DNA of 64,000 nucleotides from Prunella strophiata (taxonomy: Eukaryota > Chordata > Aves > Passeriformes > Prunellidae). Shown here one piece after another: positions 55,930 through 64,000 of the stretch. The DNA is taken from NCBI GenBank assembly GCA_036583965.1, contig JAZBQD010000030.1, forward strand, positions 114,586,048 to 114,650,047. The letters are read 5' to 3'. Positions within the stretch are counted from its first letter, which is position 1. Every line of letters begins with the position of its first letter. The notes under the pieces are model-generated. The model had not been told where the DNA came from and did not search any database. It worked only from the letters and a program-made list of their open reading frames with translations. Position numbers and translations under genes: made by a program.

Positions 55930-57400
55930 CTGACCCCATCTGAGGGCTCAGCCCAGGGCAGGGATGGATCCCTGGGCTCCTCAGAGGAGCTGCTGCCCAA
56001 TTCCTCAGCCTCAGGCCCTTGGTTGACTCTGTGCCTCCCACTGGAATTTGCATCCTCCCTCCCCCTCCCTCATTCCTGCAGTTCTGGGTCCCCTCCTGGT
56101 CTCTCAGCCCTGGCAGCCCAAGGCAACCCCAGCAACGAAGGCACTCTGTGCTTCTCCTGCAGTGCAGAGCAAAATCTCCACTGCAGCAGAGATGGGAGGG
56201 CAGCAGGGTGGGAGAGGGAAGGGCAGAGCTGAGGCTGGGTCTGGGAAAAAGGGATTAAAGGGAAAAAGGGATTAAAGCAGCGAGGCTGAATAATCCCCCC
56301 AGGGATCAGTCAGCCCAGGGGGGCAGGAGCTGCAATCACCACACCCAGGAAAGCAACAGCACTGCAAAGGCAAATCTGGGCTGGGAGGTGCTCTAAGGAG
56401 AGCATCTCTGAGGTGAGCCACTGGCTTACAGAAACCACTGGGATTCTCCAGGTAAAAGGAAAAAAAAACAACCAAAAGGTTTTAGACCCTTCCAATCAAT
56501 GTCTCTTCAGGGGAGGAAATGAAGCTGCAATAATTCTGAACCTGCCTGTGAGGATACAGATCTGTGTTTATTCAACCCAATGAAGTTCTCTATGCACACT
56601 CATGAAGAGGCACTCTGAAGGATAATTTAAACTTCATAATTCATATCAGCTCTGGTTTCTTCTTCATCTAAAATACAAGTCACATCTGCTTTTGCAGTAC
56701 TGTACTGAAATTTTAAATAAATTCCTTTGAATCTTTGTTAAACTATTTTGTTTTAATTTCCTTAAACTTTTACACCTACCACCCATAAATCCCAAAACCA
56801 ATCCCAGATTATTTTTTTCCAAAATACAACCAGACTTTAAATGTACACCTGAAAAATGAATTACAATGTGTGGGAGGTTGTTTTTATTTATTCAACTGTA
56901 CTTTAGAGCCACAGCTGACAACTCCTTAATTCTGTGGATCACAAAGAAGATTGACTCCAACTCCAACAATCAATAACTAAGAAAATTGATGAGAAACTGT
57001 CATTAGAATTCAGTGCAGATTTTTCAGGGAAGGATATCTGTTCCCACACAAAAGCTTGGTTGAGCTATAGACAGGATTAAAATCAATCTCATCTTAGAGT
57101 GGAAGAAATTTAAAGTACATTAAAGGATAAGATAATTAAAAAGTAGGAGAATTAAAAAGCCAGAGCAATTGTGTAACCCTTGGCACCAGATCCAGGGGTG
57201 CCAGGCTTTTCCCAGCAGTCAGGCAGAGCAGAGCCCTCCCCAGACTGAGAAATCCTTTTCCTTCCTGGATAAATCCTCCTCCTCCTCCTCCCTGGTGCCC
57301 TCAGCCAGGGCTCAGGGTTGGTGTTTACACCTTGGGAAGATCATTCCCAGGCTCTGGTAAAGGCTCAGCTCCTGTGACAGAATGAGCTCTGCAACCTCAT
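55930..57400. other. Intron sequence, nothing recognised
   Basis: GC-rich up to about 56.5 kb, then AT-rich, ending with a CTCCTC run near 57,279-57,295. No gene recognised. Confidence 0.5.
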
Positions 57401-57403
57401 TCC

Positions 57404-60400
57404 AGCCAGGATCCCAGTCAGGATCAGATCCCAGCCCAGGATCAGATCCCAGCCAGGATCCCAGCCCAGGATCCCAGCCAGGATTCCAGCCAGGATCAGA
57501 TCCCAGCCCAGGATCCCAGCCAGGATCCCAGCCAGGATCCCAGCCCAGGATCAGATCCCAGCCCAGGATCAGATCCCAGCCCAGGATCAGATCCCAGCCA
57601 GGATCAGATCCCAGCCCAGGATTCCAGCCCAGCATCAGATCCCAGTCAGGATCAGATCCCAGCATCAGATCCCAGCCCAGGATCCCAGCCCAGGATCAGA
57701 TCCCAGGATCAGATCCCAGCCAGGATCAGATCCCAGCCAGGATCAGATCCCAGCCCAGGATCCCAGCCCAGAAATTCCAGCCAGGATTAGATCCCAGCCC
57801 AGAATTCCAGACAGGATCCCAGCCCAGGATCAGATCCCAGCCCAGGATCCCAGCCCAGGATCAGATCCCAGCATCAGATCCCAGCCCAGGATCAGATCCC
57901 AGCCCAGGATCCCAGCCCAGGATCAGATCCCAGCCCAGGAATTCCAGCCAGGATCAGGTCCCAGCCCAGGATCCCAGCCCAGAAATTCCAGCCAGGATTA
58001 GATCCCAGCCCAGAATTCCAGCCAGGATCCCAGCCCAGGATCAGATCCCAGCCAGGATCAGATCCCAGCATCAGATTTCAGCCCAGGATCAGATCCCAGC
58101 CCAGGATCTCCAGCCCAGGAATTCCAGCCAGGATCAGATCCCAGCCCAGGATCAGATCCCAGCCAGCATTCCAGCCCAGGATCCCAGCTCAGGATCAGAT
58201 CCCAGCATCAGATCCCAGCCAGGATCAGATCCCAGCCAGGATTCCAGCCCAGCATCAGATCCCAGCCCAGGATCAGATCCCAGCCCAGGAATTCCAGCCC
58301 AGCATCAGATCCCAGCATCAGATCCCAGTCAGGATCAGATCCCAGCCCAGGATCCCAGCCCAGGATCCCAGCCCAGGATCAGATCCCAGCCCAGGATCCC
58401 AGCCCAGGATCCCAACCAAGGAATTCCAGCCAGGATCCCAGCCCAGGATCCCAGCCCAGGATCCCAGCCCAGGATCCCAGCCCAGGATCCCAGCCCAGGA
58501 ATTCCAGCCAGGATCCCAGCCAGGATCCCAGCCAGGATTCCAGCCCAGCATCAGATCCCAGCCAGGATTCCAGCCAGGATCCCAGCCCAGGATCAGATCC
58601 CAGCCCAGGAATTCCAGCCAGGATCCCAGCCAGGATCAGATCCCAGCCCAGGAATTCCAGCCAGGATCAGATCCCAGCCAGGATCCCAGCCAGGATCAGA
58701 TCCCAGCATCAGATCCCAGCCAGGATCCCAGCCAGGATCAGATCCCAGCCAGGATCCCAGCCAGGATCAGATCCCAGCATCAGATCCCAGCCAGGATCCC
58801 AGCCAGGATCCCAGCCAGGATCCCAGCCCAGGATCAGATCCCAGCCCAGGAATTCCAGCCAGGATCAGATCCCAGCCAGGATCCCAGCCCAGGAATTCCA
58901 GCCAGGATCCCAGCCAGGATTCCAGCCCAGCATCAGATCCCAGCCCAGGATCAGATCCCAGCCCAGGAATTCCAGCCAGGATCAGATCCCAGCCAGGATC
59001 AGATCCCAGCCCAGGAATTCCAGCCAGGATCCCAGCCAGGATCCCAGCCCAGGAATTCCAGCCAGGATCCCAGCCCAGGATCAGATCCCAGCCAGGATCA
59101 GATCCCAGCCAGGATCAGATCCCAGCCAGGATTCCAGCCCAGCATCAGATCCCAGCCAGGATTCCAGCCAGGATCCCAGCCAGGATCCCAGCCAGGATTC
59201 CAGCCCAGCATCAGATCCCAGCCAGGATTCCAGCCCAGCATCAGATCCCAGCCAGGATTCCAGCCCAGCATCAGATCCCAGCCAGGATCCCAGCCAGGAT
59301 CCCAGCCCAGGATCCCAGCCCAGGATCAGATCCCAGCCAGGATCCCAGCCCAGGAATTCCAGCCAGGATCCCAGCCCAGGATCCCAGCCCAGGAATTCCA
59401 GCCAGGATCCCAGCCCAGGATCCCAGCCCAGGAATTCCAGCCAGGATCCCAGCCCAGGATCAGATCCCAGCCAGGATCAGATCCCAGCCAGGATCAGATC
59501 CCAGCCAGGATTCCAGCCCAGCATCAGATCCCAGCATCAGATCCCAGCATCAGATCCCAGCATCAGATCCCAGCCAGGATCAGATCCCAGCATCAGATCC
59601 CAGCATCAGATCCCAGCATCAGATCCCAGCATCAGATCCCAGCCAGGATCCCAGCCCAGGAATTCCAGCCAGGATCAGATCCCAGCATCAGATCCCAGCC
59701 AGGATCCCAGCCCAGGAATTCCAGCCAGGATCAGATCCCAGCCAGGATCCCAGCCCAGGATCAGATCCCAGCCAGGATTCCAGCCAGGATCAGATCCCAG
59801 CCAGGATTCCAGCCCAGCATCAGATCCCAGCCAGGATCAGATCCCAGCCCAGAATTCCAGCCAGGATCCCAGCCCAGGAATTCCAGCCAGGATCAGATCC
59901 CAGCATCAGATCCCAGCATCAGATCCCAGCCAGGATTCCAGCCCAGGAATTCCAGCCAGGATCAGATCCCAGCATCAGATCCCAGCCAGGATTCCAGCCA
60001 GGATCCCAGCCCAGGAATTCCAGCCAGGATCCCAGCCAGGATCAGATCCCAGCCAGGATCAGATCCCAGCCCAGGATCAGATCCCAGCCAGGATTCCAGC
60101 CAGGATCCCAGCCCAGGATCCCAGCCCAGGAATTCCAGCCAGGATCCCAGCCAGGATCAGATCCCAGCATCAGATCCCAGCCAGGATTCCAGCCCAGCAT
60201 CAGATCCCAGCATCAGATCCCAGCCAGGATTCCAGCCCAGCATCAGATCCCAGCCAGGATTCCAGCCAGGATCCCAGCCCAGGATCAGATCCCAGCATCA
60301 GATCCCAGCCAGGATTCCAGCCCAGCATCAGATCCCAGCCAGGATTCCAGCCAGGATCCCAACCAAGGAATTCCAGCCAGGATCAGATCCCAGCCAGGAT

Positions 60401-60425
60401 CCCAGCCCAGGAATTCCAGCCAGGG
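57404..60425. repeat. GATC-rich compound minisatellite
   Basis: Three kb built from three interleaved modules: GGATCCCAGCCA (12 bp, also a CCCA form), GGATCAGATCCCAGCCCA (17-18 bp) and GGAATTCCAGCCA (13 bp). Module order is irregular, so there is no single period. A 1,000-codon plus frame stays open but lacks any domain. The right edge is about 170 nt from the neuronal microexon. Confidence 0.97.
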
Positions 60426-60598
60426 GCTGAGGAGGAGCCAAGGGCAGCATCAAAAGCAAACCCTGCTCCAGGGTGTCTGAAATTACTTTTGATAACGAGC
60501 TGGGCTGTGTTAATTGGAGCCCTGGTGGGCTCCAAGCCAAGGAAGTGCAGGGAAGCAGCTCTGGTGGGGTCAGTGGGGAGCTCCCTGGCAGCACTTAC

Positions 60599-60613
60599 CC
60601 ACTCCCTTTTCAC
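60599..60613 (-). CDS. ITSN1: ITSN1 15-nt neuronal microexon in SH3A (Val-Lys-Arg-Glu-Trp)
   Basis: On the minus strand, CCTGGAG precedes GTGAAAAGGGAGTGG, which is followed by the strong donor GTAAGTGC. The 15-nt segment keeps phase 0 with both neighbours and inserts V-K-R-E-W between Met and Val-Asp-Glu of SH3A. This matches the known neuron-specific ITSN1 microexon (exon 20 in mammals), which I recall as VKGEW, so Gly appears replaced by Arg here. In mammals the insertion lies in the n-Src loop and changes SH3A partner choice. The upstream 37 nt (60,614-60,650) contain five TGC triplets, the motif used by the neural splicing factor SRRM4. It is too short to be found by gene predictors. Confidence 0.88.
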
Positions 60614-60629
60614 CTCCAGGGCAAGCAGG

Positions 60630-61932
60630 GATGCAAAGCAAGGCATGGTTACAGCACAGCTCAGCACTGAGCACTGCAGCTGCCCAGAGCAGCCCTTTAA
60701 CCCCCCAGGAACCTGCTGTGATTATGGGCAAAATCACTTAAATAAAGGCAACAGAGAGGAGTTCCCCTGCTGGGGCTGAGGGGGTTAAAATCCAGTCCAA
60801 AATCAGATAACAAGACTGAGATGGTCTCAAAGTCTTTATTTAAAATATGTGCAGTGCTCCTTAGAATCACATATTCTGGGGAAAAATCTTGTATCCCTGC
60901 AAATCTCTCTTTTAAAATGATGTCAGTGCTCTTTCGAATTGTGTATTTTAGGAAAAATGTTATTTCTCTGCAAATCTCTCTTGAAAAATTATTTCAGGGC
61001 TCCTTAGAATCACATATTTGAGGGAAAATGTTATTTTCCCTGCAAGAACAAGGATAAATATGTGCAGAAGTGCCTAGAACCACATAATTTGAGGAAAAAA
61101 AAAAAATTATTTTCTCTGCAAATCTCTATTTAAAAATGTGTGAAATGCTTCTTAAAATCACAATTTTTGGGAAAATTGTTATTTTTCCAGCAAGTCTGCC
61201 TAACAGTGATCACTCTTGCCCACAGAATGACCTGTACACTCAGGCCACCCCCTATTTCTCAGGACAACAAGGCATCCTGGCATTTCCCAGCAGCCTCCAG
61301 AGTCTCCTCTCCAGCACCATTTCCTGCAGCTTTACAACCTGTTGTATCCTCACTCAGAGTCCTCAGCAGTGACACCCAGCCAGGATTCACTTTGGCTTTT
61401 CCAGAATCCCCTTCCAAGGCCACAAACACCCAATAAGTAAAAAGCCAACCAACCCCAAAAGGTTCAATTTCCCAGAACAGGTTTTTTAAAAATAATAATA
61501 ATTACGATTTAGAGGACTCTACAAAGTATTTTTCCAAAATCCAAATTCCAAATATAAAAGCTCTTAAAATCAAATTTAAGTAGAACACTGTTGGGAATAC
61601 ACTTTCTCCAGTGAACAATATTTAACAATTCCCCCAGGAATTTTCATTCTGCATGTTAAGAACATACTAATGATTAATTAGTATTAATTTCCACTTAATC
61701 CCTGCAGCCATTAACCAGGGAAACAAAACTTAGAGAGACAAAAGCAAACCTTGCTTCAGAATTTGACACAACCCACTGACCACATCCCTGAAAAACTGGA
61801 AATTATTCTCTACCAACACACCTGCAACCAGATTTTTGGGATTGGAAGTTTCCTTTCTTGCCATATAAAATAGAAGGCAGCCATGGCAGAAGCTGAAGGC
61901 TGTTCCCAAGGAATTTCCCAATCCCTGCTTAC
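60630..61932. other. Intron between SH3A exon and microexon
   Basis: Contains a diverged tandem series at about 60,830-61,200 in which a roughly 80-bp motif (GCTCCTTAGAATCACATATT, GGGAAAAATCTTGTATCCCT, GCAAATCTCTCTTTTAAAAT) recurs four to five times. Otherwise nothing recognised. Confidence 0.65.
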
Positions 61933-62054
61933 CATGACAATGTCTCCAGGCTGGATGGTGATCTCGTCGTGGCTTCTGGATTCAAAAGGATACAGAGCTC
62001 TGTAATACACTATTTTTACATCCTCCTGAGCAGAAATGGTTAGAGGAGCTTTCT
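61933..62054 (-). CDS. ITSN1: ITSN1 exon: N-terminal half of SH3A
   Basis: This 122-nt exon begins with AG completing the Glu of the previous exon and reads EKAPLTIS, then the SH3 opening ALYPFESR (the ALYDY motif of SH3A) and [12 protein letters not shown]. The acceptor is GCTCAG at 62,055-62,056 and the donor is GTAAGC at 61,931-61,932, leaving phase 0 after the Met codon. The exon can join directly to the next constitutive exon (V-D-E-S-Q) or through a 15-nt microexon. SH3A of ITSN1 binds proline-rich tails of dynamin, synaptojanin, SOS and CBL. Identity as ITSN1 rather than ITSN2 rests on the close match of this whole SH3 set to ITSN1 as I recall it. Confidence 0.95.
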
Positions 62055-62269
62055 CTGAGCAAAGGAAACACACAGATACAGAGAGAAGAAATCAAACCAC
62101 CTGATTTTTAAACACTTGGAAAATGGGGTGGAAGTGGAGACAAGAGTCACCAAACCTGGCAGGGTCTGCAGAACAACCTTATCCCCTTTTTACACAAGGG
62201 AAATATAAAAATGGATTATTTAAATAAACTTTTCTTATTATTTTCTCCTCTAAACAACAGGGAAAATCA

Positions 62270-62440
62270 CAGAAACACAGAATAGCCTGGGCTGGGAGGG
62301 ACCCTAAAGGCCACCCAGTGCCACCCCTGCCATGGCAGGGACACCTGCCACTGTGCCAGGCTGCTCCCAGCCCCAGTGTCCAGCCTGGCCTTGGGCACTG
62401 CCAGGGATCCAGGGGCAGCCACAGCTGCTCTGGGCAGGAT
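62270..62440 (-). mobile_element. CR1 LINE 3' fragment
   Basis: CACAGAATAGCCTGGGCTGG through CAGCCACAGCTGCTCTGGGC, minus orientation, in the intron between the coiled-coil and SH3A exons. Confidence 0.92.
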
Positions 62441-63060
62441 TTAGTCATAAAAGTGATGCAATCCCTTGGACAAATATTTAAAGCAGTTTTACATTCCCAA
62501 GCAGCTCTCCTGTGTATCCAAGCCACTTAAGAGGGAAGCAGGATTCCCACTACAGGGAAAAATCAGGATACAGTGCAGGGAAAAAGCTCTCAGCTGAAAG
62601 TGAATGTGTGGAGAGCAGAAAAAGGGGGATTAAATCTTAGATTTCAGGTCATTGGTCCAGTGAACAAAGGAAGGCAGGAAAGGAAAAGGGTGACTAAACA
62701 ACATAGTGTTCCTACTCTGAAAAACACACTGTTCCTACTGTGAAAAAGCATGTATCCCACACCAAAATAAAAACTACAGAAATAGTTTTGGACATCTTGC
62801 ACCCAGCCCCTTCCAGCTGAGATCCTCTTCCCTTGCCCTGCATTCTCAGAGCTGTGCTTTCCCCTCTGCTGAACACCAGCCCTTGGGGAGGAACAGTGAT
62901 GCCTAACAGAGTAATCTTTGGAGCCTGGAGCTCAAGCCATGCATTATTTACTTTAACAAGACTCCCAATCCAGCCCTGAGCTGCACCTTGCTCTGTGTGA
63001 AACGGGAAAAGAGAAGAGGAACTGAGCTGTCCCAGAGCATTCCCTGCTGCTGGACCCTAC

Positions 63061-63287
63061 CTGCGTTGGACCACGGAGCCTGGCCGGGCTTGCTGGGCTC
63101 CTGGTGGGGCTGGAAGAGTTTACTCAGCTTCTCCTGCATCTCCTGCTTCCCCTTATCCTCACCCTCCTTCTTCTTGGGCACTTCTTCCCTTTTTTGCTTG
63201 TCATCTTCCTGGGGTTTTTTTTGCCACTGGGGTTCCTCCTCCGGCTGTCCCCGCTCCAGCCGCGGTTTGTCCCGGTCCTGGATCCGC
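63061..63287 (-). CDS. ITSN1: ITSN1 exon: end of coiled-coil (KLERQ) region
   Basis: This is the first ITSN1 exon in the window (227 nt), coding for a very charged, Lys/Glu/Gln-rich helix that ends the central coiled coil, followed by the short linker leading into SH3A. The residues include KREEVPKKKEGEDKGKQEMQ and then HQEPSKPGQAPWSNA, which match the human segment as I recall it. The acceptor is CCCCAG at 63,288-63,289 and the donor is GTAGGG at 63,059-63,060. The exon ends after the first base of a Glu codon, completed by AG of the next exon. In intersectins this region mediates dimerisation and Eps15 or SNAP binding. Upstream exons, including the EH domains, lie beyond the window. Confidence 0.93.
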
Positions 63288-64000
63288 CTGGGGACACAGG
63301 GGACAAGAGAGCCACTCAAACCAAAGCCACCAAAGCTTCGGGGTCATCTCCAGTACCAGGTGTCCTCTGTAGGGCTTTTCTGTGCCCTAACTTTATTTTG
63401 GTGAGTTATCAACCACTCCCCAGCATCTCCTTACACTGGGAATGATTCCCAGAGATCACAAACTCAGGGAATGGTTTGGGTTGGAAGGGACCTTGAGGAT
63501 CCAACCCAAGGCAAGACTCCAAAAAAGGCAAATCAGAAAGAGAAAAGCAGGAATCAGAACATGTGGCCATCCTTATCCTCATGCTGAGAGGCAAGGAGGA
63601 GAAGTATCTGGAAGTTTTACACAGCACTCCAGAGAATTATTGGGAATATTTCCCATTCCCAAATGCCACAGTTAACAAGTCCTTCCCCTCCACCAGAGGA
63701 CAAGACACCAAGAAATGAATAAATATTCTCTGCTGGAAACAATTTGCCCCAGTAAAGATAACTTTGAAGTATGCCCAGTGTGCTCCAGTCTGTTCCATGG
63801 CCTATTCCACCCCTGGAATTCCTTCAGAATTAGAGCCAAATGCCTGAGGAGCAGCTGCTCCTCACACACTTGGTGTGCTGCAAAGAACAGACCTTGTGCC
63901 AAGGACAATGCCAATTCCTGATCAAAAACAGTGGGAGGAAAAAAACTAATTCATGGAATCCCAGGATCCCATGGGGCTGGCAAAGCCCTGCCAGCTCATG
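63288..64000. other. Intron upstream of the coiled-coil exon, with CR1 pieces
   Basis: A minimal CR1 tail in minus orientation at about 63,465-63,500 (GGGAATGGTTTGGGTTGGAA) and the start of another at 63,951-64,000 (GGGGCTGGCAAAGCCCTGCC), cut by the window edge. The rest is unique. Confidence 0.7.

Noticed and set aside
52403..56053. Similar Glu/Leu/Arg-rich minus-strand frames at 52.4-52.9 and 55.7-56.0 kb, suggesting a duplicated gene
   Set aside because: Both are translations of the two CR1 copies; they carry no reverse transcriptase motif and are 5'-truncated elements.
57382..60480. 1,032-codon Pro/Gln/Ser repeat frame
   Set aside because: It translates the GATC minisatellite; no start context, splice sites or conserved segments.
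10630..63287. ITSN2 instead of ITSN1
   Set aside because: The SH3 linkers (SSESPASLKRVASPAAK, KTGSLGKKP), the VK-EW microexon and the C2 end match ITSN1 as I recall it, not ITSN2.

Overview
The window is nuclear DNA from a bird. It is dense in CR1 LINE 3' ends whose tails read like 'AAGGTCCCTCCCAACCCAAACCATTC', it holds a solo LTR of avian endogenous-retrovirus type, and its one gene is a vertebrate multi-exon gene with compact introns. The species cannot be named from the sequence alone.

The gene is intersectin 1 (ITSN1), entirely on the minus strand. I placed 21 coding exons by matching conserved protein segments to GT/AG splice sites with compatible phase. Read from high to low coordinates they encode the end of the coiled-coil (KLERQ) region (63,061-63,287), SH3A (61,933-55,230, including a 15-nt neuronal microexon at 60,599-60,613), a linker, SH3B (51.6 kb), SH3C (48.6 kb), SH3D (40.3 and 38.7 kb), SH3E (35.8 kb), then the long-form DH (21.5-16.0 kb), PH (14.6-12.6 kb) and C2 (12.5-10.6 kb), with the stop at 10,630-10,632. 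The EH domains lie outside the window to the right. After SH3E there is an alternative terminal exon whose first two bases complete a TGA. It makes the short, GEF-less isoform and its 3' UTR (about 34.0-35.5 kb). Two pieces of the DH domain (about 40 and about 60 residues) could not be found where they should be, close to giant tandem arrays.

Overall the protein is an endocytic scaffold: the SH3 domains bind dynamin, synaptojanin and N-WASP type partners, and the long form adds a Cdc42 exchange factor (DH-PH) and a C2 membrane module.

Layout: 1-2.6 kb holds two GC-rich minisatellites (22 and 43 bp). 2.6-10.6 kb is the 3' flank and probable long 3' UTR of the long form, with CR1 pieces and a 500-N gap. 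10.6-17.1 kb holds the C2, PH and DH exons. 17.3-21.1 kb is a CR1-seeded 28-30 bp minisatellite. 22.3-23.9 kb is a TGTCTG/TATC microsatellite split by a solo LTR. 23.9-25.7 kb is a 32-bp minisatellite. 29.0-30.75 kb is a second CR1-seeded array with about 50 perfect 30-mers. 34-40.4 kb holds the short-form end, SH3E and SH3D. 42.65-45.72 kb is a 24-bp minisatellite. 48.5-55.2 kb holds SH3C, SH3B, the linkers and half of SH3A. 57.4-60.4 kb is a GATC-rich minisatellite. 60.6-63.3 kb holds the microexon, SH3A and the coiled coil. Tandem repeats occupy roughly 17-18 kb (about 27%) of the window. The long open frames they carry are artefacts of repeats without stops, not genes.
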